The position numbers were made by a program, and so were the translations under genes. The notes beneath the pieces are model-generated. The model had not been told where the DNA came from and did not search any database. It saw only the letters and a list, made by a program, of their open reading frames with translations. A stretch of DNA of 64,000 bases from an uncultured Isosphaeraceae bacterium (GTDB taxonomy: Bacteria > Planctomycetota > Planctomycetia > Isosphaerales > Isosphaeraceae): NCBI GenBank assembly GCA_945957605.1, contig CAMFLR010000004.1, forward strand, positions 1 through 64,000, read 5' to 3'. Positions 53,804-63,675 of the stretch are shown one piece after another. Each line of letters starts with the position of its first letter. Position 1 is the stretch's first letter.

Positions 53804-54052
53804 AGGGATCGTTTCTCGAGCAAGTAGCGATGGTTTGTCGGAGTATCCTAGATCTTGCGAGAATTGCGAGAATTTACGCAAGCTGTCTTTGATTCACGAG
53901 GAGAAATCGATCGAGCCGCCCTGCATAACTTGGAGGCGAACGCCTCGCTTTCCGCCAAGTCCTCCTCTCCAAGAATTCGCCTAATTCAACCGCCGCCCAA
54001 TTACTTTAGTTTTGACTTGACTATTCGCAACCAAGGGACGATAGTTTAGTCC

Positions 54053-54412
54053 ATGCTTAACCATCACGCGATCGACAGCATTTTACGGGCTCTTGCTGAG
54101 CCGACTCGTCGGGCAATCATGGAACGATTGAGCCGAGGGCCGGCAAGTGTGAGCGATTTGGCCAAACCGTTTGAAATGACTTTCGCCGCAGTGGTTCAGC
54201 ATCTTCAAGTGCTCGAGGCAACCGGGCTCATCAAGAGCGAAAAGGTTGGGCGCGTACGCACCTGCCGGATCGAGCCGGGGGGACTTGAACCTCTTGTTTC
54301 GTGGCTGGCGGAGCGCCGCACTCCCGCCGAACGGAGCCTTGATCGACTTGGAGAGATCCTCAATGAAACCGACGAGTTGCCTCGGCAACCCGAACAAGGA
54401 GAGAAACAATGA
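54053..54412 (+). CDS. ArsR-family transcriptional regulator (SdpR-like)
   Basis: The 119-residue winged-helix protein shows ILRALAEPTRRAIMERLSRG, the helix-turn-helix VSDLAKPFEMTFAAVVQHLQVLEATGLIKSE (positions ~37-65), and a wing with KVGRVRTCRIEPGGL. The metal-binding cysteine motif of true ArsR sensors (ELCVCDL) is absent, and the C-terminal helix has the WL-x-x-RR form seen in the SdpR/AHSA1-associated group. Its stop overlaps the next ATG (ATGA), so it is co-translated with the AHSA1 protein, a well-known pairing in which the regulator represses the pair. The ribosome site is weak. Confidence 0.9.
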   Translation: MLNHHAIDSILRALAEPTRRAIMERLSRGPASVSDLAKPFEMTFAAVVQHLQVLEATGLIKSEKVGRVRTCRIEPGGLEPLVSWLAERRTPAERSLDRLGEILNETDELPRQPEQGEKQ

Positions 54413-54894
54413 CCGCAACGACAGCGAACAGCCAACCATCTGTGATTCACAGCACGTTTAGTATCGAGCGAGCGTTCCCCCAACCGCCATCGCGCGTCTT
54501 CGCGGCGTTCGCTGACAAGGCAACGGTTCGGCGGTGGCGCGTCGAAAGCGAGGGCTTCAAAATCCACGAGTTCACGTTCGACTTCCGGATCGGAGGAACC
54601 GAGGTCTCGCGGTTCAGTCACATGGGCGGTCCGGAGATCAGACTTGATGCTCAATTCCAGGACATCGTCCCCGATCAACGAATCGTCTTTGCATACCGGA
54701 TGGCAATGGGTGACAAACCATTCTCGGCGTCGCTGACGACCGTCGAAATGGCTCCCTTAGGCGCGGGTACGATGCTCACCTACACCGAGCAAGGTGCGTT
54801 TCTCGACGGTGCCGATTCCGCGCAGGGCCGCGAAGAAGGCTGCCGAGCCTTGCTCAAATCGTTGGCCAATGAGCTCGTGGCTTCGGGATCTTGA
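54409..54894 (+). CDS. AHSA1/SRPBCC-family protein
   Basis: The 161-residue protein has the START/Bet-v1-like helix-grip fold of the AHSA1 family: STFSIERAFPQPPSRVFAAFADKATVRRW, a middle strand block (FTFDFRIGGTEVSRF, IVPDQRIVFAYRM) and the C-terminal helix (GREEGCRALLKSLANEL) that lines the ligand pocket. Members bind hydrophobic ligands or stress signals and are usually paired with ArsR-type regulators, as here. GGAGAGAAACA precedes the ATG. It is the last gene before a strong hairpin. Confidence 0.92.
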   Translation: MTATTANSQPSVIHSTFSIERAFPQPPSRVFAAFADKATVRRWRVESEGFKIHEFTFDFRIGGTEVSRFSHMGGPEIRLDAQFQDIVPDQRIVFAYRMAMGDKPFSASLTTVEMAPLGAGTMLTYTEQGAFLDGADSAQGREEGCRALLKSLANELVASGS

Positions 54895-55003
54895 GGGACG
54901 CGGAATGGCGAGCCTCTGCTTCCAATCACCCGGCGTCTCGATGCTGGAACGATGCCGCGTGACCGGTAGCGACGCGGCATAAGTTCGATCGCGTCTTGTC
55001 GAT

Positions 55004-55045
55004 GATGCGGGGTCCTTCGATAGCCAGTTCGAAGGGCTCCGCATC
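55004..55045. terminator. Long stem-loop between convergent genes
   Basis: Arms of 17 bases at 55004-55020 and 55029-55045 pair at 15 positions with two G-U or mismatch sites, around an 8-base loop. It lies between the AHSA1 gene (plus) and the giant membrane protein (minus), which converge. No U-run is visible. Confidence 0.75.
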
Positions 55046-55123
55046 GATTCCGAGTCGTCAAGTGTAATGACGCAGATTGTCGGGACCATTTCGCGCTGTT
55101 GGCTCACTCGATATCCAGCCAAA

Positions 55124-58100
55124 TCATGCGTCCCAATCTTGAAGGCTCGTCAGGAGATCGAGTACCTCCAGACGCTTCTTCTCGAAGAGTGCGAAGACGC
55201 CGAGAATCATCATTCCGCAGAGGATCCCGAATACCCACCAGAGCCAGGTTTGCTTCAGATCCATTGCGGCGTGCCAGATCATCGAGAAAAGCGCAAGGCA
55301 CAAGAAGCCAGTTCCAAGAAAGAGAAAGCCTCGAATCTTCAGGAGGATTCCTGAAAAGATTCCCACGATCGACAATCCTGCGAGTATCACTGGCAGCCAG
55401 GGAGCCTGAGCGATGCCAGTCAGAATCATCTCGGTGGAAGACGATAGGTAGATCGCAACCGACGCGACATATCGGACCGTTGCAAGTTGCTCACGTGTGA
55501 GCTTATCGCGATGCAAGTATGCCGCGGCGAGTACCGACAATGCTCCCGGGATGACCCAGAGCTGCGGATGCTGCGAAAAGCCCAGACCTGGCCACCGGTC
55601 GAGAAGCATCCAAAGCGACGCGTTGTAGGCAAGCGTGGCGAATGCCGCGACGAGCAGAGAAGACCGAAGCGCGGAGACAACGCTGTATAGCAGGCCGATC
55701 AGAAACAGGAATACCACGTCTTCACCAGGTTTGGGCGTGAGCCAGAACGCTGAGATCAGTGGCAAAATGGGTAGAAATACACCCGTATTTTCGAGTGGTT
55801 CGGCAAGGATGAGGCGTTTCTGCCGCCGGAAAAGCTCTCCGAGGCCCACGCCGAGGAACGATATGAGCATCACGATCGGAACCCAGTACTTGACGAAGAA
55901 GTCGCCGAAAAGCCATGGCATCGTCATTTTGAAATGCGCCACGAGCATCGTGATCATGATTTCCGACGCATAGATATAGCCTGTTCGACCTCTTTCTGAG
56001 AGTCCGAGTAGATCTCTTCCGGGAACAAGCGCGGCGATCAATGAGAAGACGATCGAGCCAGCGATCGAAGCGGCCATCAGACCGATCGCGAGCGACGAAA
56101 CCGGCAACGATGCAGATGTTTTGCTCACATACAATTCGAATGTGAAAAAGCCGACCAGACCAACTGCGGCGATAAACATGAGTTGCGGCACAAGCTTCTG
56201 GGCACGTGCGGTCCAGTCGTTTTCTTCTCGTAGGAATTTCGAGAACCAAAATCCGTACAGCCAGGCCATGGCAACAACCACAGTCGCTGCGATCGCAGCC
56301 CGGTCGAGGTAGAAAATGTCCGGGCGTGACGGATCCAGCGGCGACAAGGCCACGACCAGCACTCCCAGAACTCCAAAGATCAACGCCAGCGACTGCACAC
56401 CCGCTCGCCGCTTGCCAACGGCCAGAAGCCCAATCGCTAGCGCCTGCGTAAACGCGGCACCTGCCGCGGTCATCCTCATCAAAGAATTGGGCTCGCTAAA
56501 GACATCGAGAAGTGCGAACAGCAAAACTACCGCGGCGAGGAGAACGTTCGCTGGAACGAGCCAGGTCAGGTTGTTTTGCGCCACGGCCTCTTCGCGGCGA
56601 GGAATTCTCAACCGGTCGAGGCCGGGTCGCAGGCGATCACGAATACACCACAGGAAGCTTGCGGTAAGACCGAGCGCGGCGAGTTCGATGCTCCCCAGCC
56701 AGAGCTGGTACCTTCCGCTAAGCGGCAATGTGCGGATTTCCCAGCCACAAACGGCGATCCCCAGCAAGTAGAGGTCGAACGTGCTGTCTGGAGCCAGGCG
56801 ATCCCAGTAGGTCGGCAGGATGGCCGCGAGGAGCGCGAATATTGTCAGCCATCCAAGCCAGATAGCCGGCGGTTCCGAAGCATTGGCGTTCGCATAGACC
56901 AGGCCAAGTGCGACGTTCGCCGCGAAAAAACCAAGAGCGAGCTGCGAAGCCCACCACTGAAGCGATCGGCCTTTTCCCGGAAGGAGAGTTGGTAACAGCC
57001 GAGAAACAGCCGAGGGAACGGCCGCATCGCGCCGGGCGAGTTTGCGCTCGATCCACAGCCAGACCGGGCAGGGCAGGGCAATGGCGATGATGATCGCGTT
57101 CAGAAGGTCTCCATAGGCAATAATCTCATCCCCCGTGTTGCTCCACGCATTCGACCACTTCCACAAGACAGCCGCACCAGTGGCTGCAAACACTGCGGAA
57201 ACGGGCAAATGCACCAGGTTTCCAGAGACATATGCGAGCAGCCAAAAGGTGATCGCGACAAACAAAACACCGCCCGCGCTCCAGTAGGGGGTGTAAGGAT
57301 CACTGAAGACGCCGCCGATCGCATAAAACGCCACGATGCCCGCTGCCGCCCAACTCCACCCCACAAGCGTGCGTCTCGCTTCTTCACTCACGTCGTGTCT
57401 CGAATTTCGTGCCAGCCAGAGCAAGCCAAGCGGCAGCAACATCGCCGCAATTCCTTGCGTGACGATCATCGTGTGATATGTGAGCCAGTTGCCTGTGTCG
57501 CGCGGAACAATCACCAGCGACGCGAACGCAGCCAGAATCAACGAGAACAGACCAAGGAGATGCGGCGAGTAATTTTGCCGCGTGACGATTCGCAGCAAAG
57601 CAAGGGCGCCAGCGACGATCGCGACGGCCGCCAATCCGCCAAGATCTCCCGCCGAGATGAGCCAGGTGGGAACGACTGGGCTGAACCACAACACGACCGT
57701 TGCTGTCGCGTAAACGATCGTGACGATCGCCACGCCGAGCATGACGAGGAGGTCGACATAGGGATCATCGAAAGTCGTCGGCACGCCTCGGCGTTTTTGT
57801 CGCAAGTGAACGACTGCCATCCAACTTATTGCGCAAATGCCGGCGACAATGGCATTCCACTCGCTCAGCCGGATCGCCATGCCACCGCCAAAGGCAATGC
57901 CTGCCTTCATTGCGAAGATCTGATACGCGGTTGTTATCGCGAGATTGAGCGCAAGTGCCGTGACGAAGCCAAACCGCGACGATCTCTCGCGAATCGCAAA
58001 TCCCAAAACTGCCGCGGCGACGATCAATATTGGCGGCACATATGACGCTTGCGGGCCAATGGTCGCGAACAACCCGGTTGGGTCGGGCCCGACGATTGGA

Positions 58101-61100
58101 TTGCCCTTCAAACTGGCCAGCATACCGTAGACCGATATGGCCAGAATTGGCAGCACTCCGAGGATGGCCACCAGCATTCCCGTCGGCTGCAGCCAGCCGT
58201 TCGCCCCTGGAATTTTCCGCTCTACGAACTCGGTGACTTTGATTTCCCGTGAGATTCCAAAAACCAGCAAAAACGCGAAGCAAATCGCCAGAGCACTCCA
58301 CCAGGATACGAGGAAATCGTTTCCGAATGGATGATTCCAAGCGGCGCTCACAGCGACGTAGCCAACCATCGCCAGCGTACAGCAGGCGTAAAAGCCGACG
58401 TGGAGTGTGAGCACCGATGACATCCATGCCGAATCGCATGATTCGATATTGATTCCGAATCTCACGGCGATACGCCGCAATGGTTCGCGTAACCAGATCA
58501 ACGCGCTGCCGATAAAGAATCCTATGGCGAGACTCCAACGAAGCGCCGAACTCGACGAAACCTGCGATTCCCACGGCGCCGCTGCCAGCAATACTGTTAA
58601 GTTGAAAAGCAGGAGTGCCGCGAGCAATCCCCATCGCCGAACTCGGTTCCACAAGTCGGCCAGGACTGCAAACAACGCCGCGATAATCAATCCCCATGCC
58701 CCAGCGCCATATGCATGAACATGAGAGACGCCGGCGATTTCAAACAACGAGAGTGGCGGAACAATTCGATTCCCTGCCGTTTCGCCAGTCAAAGCTCGTG
58801 AGATGTTTCGTGGAGTGAGTTCCCGCATCACTCCGGGCGCGGCCGCGTAGAGCGAGAGCGCAGTAGCAAGCACAATCAGGGCTGGTCGCATGATGCGGTC
58901 GAACGAATACCACGTTCCCGACAACAGGAGCGTGGGAAGCTGACCGTTGTCGTCGCTCGCTTTTTGCCGTGCGGCGATCGGTCGTAAGCCGCTCCAGAAC
59001 ACGCACAGGACCGCCATGCCAATCCCATCGGCCTGAAGAAACCAGGGATCGAGCAGGAGTTGCGGTGAGTTGGCAAACCAGGCCTGGCCTTCCAAGGCTC
59101 TCGCGATCAGAAGGCCCACTGCATACGCGAGAGCCGCCTGGCCCGCCGAGAAGATGCGAACCGAGATTGCCCGCCATGCGAGGATGAACCAGACTGTTGC
59201 CAGGATGAGGCTATAGACTGCGGCGGAACTGAGTGTATCAAGCCCGGTCGAGGCAACGATGAGTATCGCGGCCAGAATCGAAGAAATGCGAGTACCATCA
59301 TCGATAATTCGCATCACCTGAAAAAGGACGGCATCCCGCGTTTTTCGCCATGCGATCCACAGGGCGATCGAAATCAAACTCGCAAGCACGAGATCGGCCA
59401 GGATGTAGGCGATACCGCTAATATGTGCAATATTGATGATTTCGATATTTCCAATGCACAGGACAAGTCCCAAAAACAGCAAAACTCGGCCGATCCAGCC
59501 CATGATCTGGCAAAGAATTCTTGACGGATCGTTCACCAGAGGATGCCAGCCGAAGAGCACTGCGAAGGTCAAAAGACTCACCGCATCGCACAAGAACACG
59601 TAGGCCGCATCGGTCGCGTTGCGGGGAATGTTGAGCACGTGCCATGAGAGGACAGCTAACGAAATGAAAACGGCCGCCGATCCCACTGCGAAGAAAGATC
59701 GAGCCTCGTCGCGGCGAGCTTTTCGGATGGAGAAATAGGCGAAAGTGAAATACATAATCCCGAATGGCGTCAGAATTTTCCCCGCTGTATTCGACAAAAG
59801 CGCCGACGCCAGTTGTGACTCTGTGACGGACCAGGATATGTGCCCAAGGACGAGTAATGAGATGAGCAAATACGAAACGCCGAGCGCCACGCCGGCGACA
59901 GCATGAGCCCACGCGATATCGAGTCCGATTGCGATGAAAAGCATGCAGATCGCAGTGCCAACGGCGACAGCGAGCATCAGGCTGGGAGACGGCCACGCCG
60001 GAATTGCTCCCGAGAGCATGACCGCGACGCCGATCAGCGCGAGTGCTGTTCCTGCGATCCGCAGTCCAACCGACTCGCGGAGCGTCAGGCGTCGCCAGAT
60101 TGAGAGTCCGGGAATCATGAATGCCGAGCCGGCGACAGGCGTAAGCGCCGTCATGTATTGAACCTGAAGGCCGGCGCGGTGGCCTGCGAAAGCGACGAGT
60201 CCCACTGCCAGAGCCGTCGCAAATCCGCCGAGCCCGAACAGAAGCAGGAGCTGAATGGCGGCTTCGCGGCCCAGGGCGGGTTCCTTTTTGAGAATCAGGA
60301 CTGCCCGGGCCTGTACGATGCAAAGAGAAGCGAGAGGAATTGCCCCGAGTAGTATGAGTGTGATTTCCCTGGGATCCGCTGCCAGCCAGCGGTGAACTAG
60401 CAGCATCGAAATCGAGGGAACAACCACGCCAAACGTCAGCGAAATCGGGCGAACCGCTGTGAGAATCCTTCCTGCGCGATACACAAGAAATCCGAACAGG
60501 AGGCTCGCGAACGATTCGCCTGCCAATTCGAGAATCGATCCAGAAACACCATCAACTCCGAGGGCAGCGATCGCCAGAGAGTTCAGCGGCGTTAGCAACG
60601 TCGCGATGATTAGAAGTCCGGTTGCGCTGTTTGGTAACTTCCAGCGCGAATACGCGACGAGACCCGTGATGTAGATCAGTGCTGTAACGCCGTCGAACAG
60701 TGCAAACTTCAGCAAGGGGCGTTCGGCAATTCTCGACCAGAAACTGAGGACGAGCGCGAGCGAACATCCCACAATCAAAAGGCCGCCGACTAACTCTCCC
60801 CAGCGAAGGTTGCGCTCTTCGAGAAACGCGGAGAAGACCTCAAATACTTCACGTTTAGGTGCGGGCTTCTCGACAGGGCAAAGGCTCGCTTCTGCCGCGT
60901 TGTTGTACGAAAACTCTGAAGACTGGACAACAAATTTGCTCACCTTTTCGGCGGACTTGCGAATAGATTCCGCCGCTGTCGTTTGAGGCGACATCGCGAC
61001 TTCAGAGTCAATGAAAATGATGGGTTCATCGACGTCTGGGACAAATTTCTCGTCGTGGTCCGGGGGATCGTCAAAAACGATCTCGGACGCTGACGAATTG

Positions 61101-61519
61101 GGACCACTTAGCGGTACCAATTGGTCCGCGTGCACCGGCCGCGGTGTCCGCTCTTTTAACGCGGTCGAGATCTCCTTCGAAAACGTTTTCGAGATCAGGC
61201 CAATCCGTTCGAAATGTGCGACGCGGTCGAGTAGATACTGGATGACCTTCCGATGTTCAAAATTGGTTTGTTTGTCGGCCGATGGGGGCAGTCTCGGCTC
61301 CCAGGAGCAGAGCGTACAGCCAAACGAATCGAGTGTTTGGTGCCGATTCGACCAGCTCGCATGGCATCGCGGGCACATCTCGACCTTGAGTGCCCTCGAG
61401 ACCCGTGGTTGAAATGCATTTACCAGAGCCCAATAGGTCGCCTTGATGAGCAACCAAAGCAGGTGCCCAATCAGAGCGAAGAAAAACAGACCGATGAAGA
61501 GGACGATGAAAAATTCCAC
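55124..61519 (-). CDS. Giant polytopic membrane protein (2131 aa)
   Basis: The GTG at 61519 has AAGGAGT 4 bases upstream, the best start in the region; an upstream extension of 41 residues has no site. One hydrophobic helix (FFIVLFIGLFFFALIGHLLWLLI) leads to a zinc-ribbon-like CPRC/CTLC pair (Cys49, Cys52, Cys68, Cys71), then a soluble linker of ~200 residues, and from about residue 260 to the end dozens of hydrophobic segments, such as WGELVGGLLIVGCSLALVL and ATGLLIIATLLTPLNSL. I do not recognise the family; the arrangement resembles large planctomycete membrane proteins of unknown function. No transporter, glycosyltransferase or kinase motif is visible. It is a single gene with its own hairpin terminator. 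Confidence 0.85.
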   Translation of the reverse strand: MEFFIVLFIGLFFFALIGHLLWLLIKATYWALVNAFQPRVSRALKVEMCPRCHASWSNRHQTLDSFGCTLCSWEPRLPPSADKQTNFEHRKVIQYLLDRVAHFERIGLISKTFSKEISTALKERTPRPVHADQLVPLSGPNSSASEIVFDDPPDHDEKFVPDVDEPIIFIDSEVAMSPQTTAAESIRKSAEKVSKFVVQSSEFSYNNAAEASLCPVEKPAPKREVFEVFSAFLEERNLRWGELVGGLLIVGCSLALVLSFWSRIAERPLLKFALFDGVTALIYITGLVAYSRWKLPNSATGLLIIATLLTPLNSLAIAALGVDGVSGSILELAGESFASLLFGFLVYRAGRILTAVRPISLTFGVVVPSISMLLVHRWLAADPREITLILLGAIPLASLCIVQARAVLILKKEPALGREAAIQLLLLFGLGGFATALAVGLVAFAGHRAGLQVQYMTALTPVAGSAFMIPGLSIWRRLTLRESVGLRIAGTALALIGVAVMLSGAIPAWPSPSLMLAVAVGTAICMLFIAIGLDIAWAHAVAGVALGVSYLLISLLVLGHISWSVTESQLASALLSNTAGKILTPFGIMYFTFAYFSIRKARRDEARSFFAVGSAAVFISLAVLSWHVLNIPRNATDAAYVFLCDAVSLLTFAVLFGWHPLVNDPSRILCQIMGWIGRVLLFLGLVLCIGNIEIINIAHISGIAYILADLVLASLISIALWIAWRKTRDAVLFQVMRIIDDGTRISSILAAILIVASTGLDTLSSAAVYSLILATVWFILAWRAISVRIFSAGQAALAYAVGLLIARALEGQAWFANSPQLLLDPWFLQADGIGMAVLCVFWSGLRPIAARQKASDDNGQLPTLLLSGTWYSFDRIMRPALIVLATALSLYAAAPGVMRELTPRNISRALTGETAGNRIVPPLSLFEIAGVSHVHAYGAGAWGLIIAALFAVLADLWNRVRRWGLLAALLLFNLTVLLAAAPWESQVSSSSALRWSLAIGFFIGSALIWLREPLRRIAVRFGINIESCDSAWMSSVLTLHVGFYACCTLAMVGYVAVSAAWNHPFGNDFLVSWWSALAICFAFLLVFGISREIKVTEFVERKIPGANGWLQPTGMLVAILGVLPILAISVYGMLASLKGNPIVGPDPTGLFATIGPQASYVPPILIVAAAVLGFAIRERSSRFGFVTALALNLAITTAYQIFAMKAGIAFGGGMAIRLSEWNAIVAGICAISWMAVVHLRQKRRGVPTTFDDPYVDLLVMLGVAIVTIVYATATVVLWFSPVVPTWLISAGDLGGLAAVAIVAGALALLRIVTRQNYSPHLLGLFSLILAAFASLVIVPRDTGNWLTYHTMIVTQGIAAMLLPLGLLWLARNSRHDVSEEARRTLVGWSWAAAGIVAFYAIGGVFSDPYTPYWSAGGVLFVAITFWLLAYVSGNLVHLPVSAVFAATGAAVLWKWSNAWSNTGDEIIAYGDLLNAIIIAIALPCPVWLWIERKLARRDAAVPSAVSRLLPTLLPGKGRSLQWWASQLALGFFAANVALGLVYANANASEPPAIWLGWLTIFALLAAILPTYWDRLAPDSTFDLYLLGIAVCGWEIRTLPLSGRYQLWLGSIELAALGLTASFLWCIRDRLRPGLDRLRIPRREEAVAQNNLTWLVPANVLLAAVVLLFALLDVFSEPNSLMRMTAAGAAFTQALAIGLLAVGKRRAGVQSLALIFGVLGVLVVALSPLDPSRPDIFYLDRAAIAATVVVAMAWLYGFWFSKFLREENDWTARAQKLVPQLMFIAAVGLVGFFTFELYVSKTSASLPVSSLAIGLMAASIAGSIVFSLIAALVPGRDLLGLSERGRTGYIYASEIMITMLVAHFKMTMPWLFGDFFVKYWVPIVMLISFLGVGLGELFRRQKRLILAEPLENTGVFLPILPLISAFWLTPKPGEDVVFLFLIGLLYSVVSALRSSLLVAAFATLAYNASLWMLLDRWPGLGFSQHPQLWVIPGALSVLAAAYLHRDKLTREQLATVRYVASVAIYLSSSTEMILTGIAQAPWLPVILAGLSIVGIFSGILLKIRGFLFLGTGFLCLALFSMIWHAAMDLKQTWLWWVFGILCGMMILGVFALFEKKRLEVLDLLTSLQDWDA

Positions 61520-62300
61520 GTGCGACTCCTTCGTGCAAGCTAAATTAAAGCCTACACCCAAACCGAACGAGTCACCACAAGCGTTTGATCGAGGTGTGAA
61601 CGAATTTATTATCAATAAGCAATAACACCAGCATTTCGGCACGTGATCTTTTATTCATGTTCTGGGCATGTAGTTTGGGCTCGAGCATTTGGGTCGTAGC
61701 AATTTGAGTTGATTTGGAAGCGCAAAGAGCCACTGGAAATCCAAGTTTAAGCGGTTGTTATAGATCTAATCAAATCTAACAATGGATGGTTGAAATAAAC
61801 ATCGATCGACTCAGCACGTCAGATTCCGTACTCTGCGAATTCAGCCCAAATAGGGCCCCGCGATCGAGGTGTAATTTGAGTTGGGCCCAAGTTGAGCAGT
61901 TTCGCGAGCATGCACTTGGGGATTAGCGAAGCGATTTGGATGGTTCACTTTTTTCGACGTAGCAGGGTGGCTACTGACTGATGGGAATACCCTGTCCAGA
62001 TGTCAGCGCGTGTTTAGGCGTCAACTCAAATCCTGTGTTATCGAGGCCTTAACCGTTTCTCAAAAGATAACTGAAGCCGTGCTGCATGGTCCGAAGTTCC
62101 CAAATGAAATCGCACATCAACGAAATACGCTGATGTGTTTTACGTTCGGTTTGGTCAGGCAGTGAAGCCGTCGTACAGACGCCGAGGCTATTGATTCTGC
62201 CGTGTAGACAGATTGACACTCGATTCATCGCAGACGCAAAGCGACATGGGGACTTGCGCAGATGAATCGTGCTGATTCAAGAGACCTAATTGCAAGCGTT
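61520..62300. other. Long intergenic region with one hairpin
   Basis: These 781 bases separate the giant membrane protein from the HupE/UreJ-like gene on the same strand. CACATCA (62113-62119) and TGATGTG (62131-62137) form a 7-base stem, 160 bases past the HupE stop; it may end that transcript. No credible gene or RNA is seen. Confidence 0.45.
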
Positions 62301-63668
62301 TTATGAACTTGATGTAGGTGTACAGATAACCGGACTGGCCGACTCAAGCGGCGCGCTCGGGCGAGCAAGTGTGCTCGCGGACGACGGCGCTGATAACCTG
62401 CTGCCGGATCGCTCAGTGCTTCTTGCTCCATCACGATTGAATCGCATCGAGGCATAGGCAATGCAGCTCAAAACAGCCAGGCTTGTGAGCAGCCAAGGAG
62501 CCTGCGCTGCGGCACCGTCGACCAGCGTTGAAATTGGGTTGGCCAGGCCAAACGCTCGCGTTGCGAACCACGCGGCGGCGGCGACTCCAGTGAGCAAGGC
62601 TCCGACAATACGGAACGGTCTGTAGGCCCGAGTCTGGGCGAGCAGAACAATCCAAGGCATCGCCATCAAAAGAACGAAGAGTTGGAAGGCCTCGATTCCA
62701 AGATTGAAACCGAGGACGCTCAGAGAAAGCGTCCAAGAGTCGAGTCCGAAGTCGGCGAGCGTCGCCGCGAATGCCAGGCCATGCACCAGCCCGAACACGC
62801 CCGCGATGAATGTTTCTCGCCCGCGGAAGATTGGGAATAACGCGTGGATGGCCGAGACCAGGATCGAAATCGCAATCACCGATTCGATGAACGCCTCCGG
62901 CGCTCGGGTCCATCCCAACGCACCAAGTACCAAGGTGATCGAATGTCCGATCGTGAACGCGGTGACGACTTTGACGATCCGACGCACGGCGACCTTCCCG
63001 CCGACGTAGCCGCCCCACCTCCCGCCCGCAGCCACCAGTGGCGCAGGGAGGAGAAGGGCTAACAGGAACAGCAGGTGGTCGGTCCCCTCGGCGATGTGAC
63101 GCATGCCGAGGCGAAACATGGCGGCAAATCCCTGCAGCGAACTGCCCCCCGAGCGGTCGATTACCAACTCGGAATTGGTATCGCGCATGGTCCCGAGAAT
63201 TACGGGATTTTCGTTCGTCACGCCTTTGCGCCAATCGCCTGCTAGCGTAACTAGCGCCGTGTGCGTGATCAGATGGTGGAATATCGCGTCGTAGCGAAGG
63301 GTCAGGCGATCCGCGGGCGCACCGGAGGGTGGTGTCATCGTCAACATCACCCGCACGTCGGGCTCTTTCTCTTGCACCGCGATCAACTCGCGCACCGTCA
63401 CGGCCCAGGGCCGCCCGTCGGGGGCAATCGCGCGGACGTGTTGGAGCACGTAATCCTTCAGATCCTCTCCATAGAGCCGCACGGTCTCCGCCGCGTCCAT
63501 CGACAGCGGCTTCTCCCAGCCTGTCGCCAGTTCGGTGATGGGCAACGTCAATTCAGCATCAATCGACGCATGCTGAAGGCGCAAGACGACTGCCGAGTTG
63601 GGCATCGGATGCGCACACGCGGAGCGCGCCACCAACAGGAAAATCAGGGTAGGGAGAAACCGTCGCAT
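62301..63668 (-). CDS. HupE/UreJ-family membrane protein
   Basis: The 455-residue product has a signal peptide (RRFLPTLIFLLVARSACA), an N-terminal beta-rich periplasmic domain of ~180 residues, and a C-terminal membrane domain of about six or seven helices with family signatures GMRHIAEGTDHLLFLLALL, FTIGHSITLVLGAL and FGLVHGLAFAATLADFGL. The histidine-rich membrane motifs fit HupE/UreJ proteins, which move nickel or cobalt across the membrane. The variant with a long N-terminal domain is the HupE_UreJ_2 type, where the role is less certain. TGAGG precedes the ATG. The stop of the DUF3500 gene lies just 7 bases upstream, so the two are an operon. Confidence 0.88.
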   Translation of the reverse strand: MRRFLPTLIFLLVARSACAHPMPNSAVVLRLQHASIDAELTLPITELATGWEKPLSMDAAETVRLYGEDLKDYVLQHVRAIAPDGRPWAVTVRELIAVQEKEPDVRVMLTMTPPSGAPADRLTLRYDAIFHHLITHTALVTLAGDWRKGVTNENPVILGTMRDTNSELVIDRSGGSSLQGFAAMFRLGMRHIAEGTDHLLFLLALLLPAPLVAAGGRWGGYVGGKVAVRRIVKVVTAFTIGHSITLVLGALGWTRAPEAFIESVIAISILVSAIHALFPIFRGRETFIAGVFGLVHGLAFAATLADFGLDSWTLSLSVLGFNLGIEAFQLFVLLMAMPWIVLLAQTRAYRPFRIVGALLTGVAAAAWFATRAFGLANPISTLVDGAAAQAPWLLTSLAVLSCIAYASMRFNRDGARSTERSGSRLSAPSSASTLARPSAPLESASPVICTPTSSS

Positions 63669-63675
63669 ACGTGCC

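Noticed and set aside
57209-58045. 278-codon plus-strand frame inside the giant membrane protein
   Set aside because: Polar Arg/Asp/His-rich text typical of the antisense of hydrophobic helices; no ribosome site.
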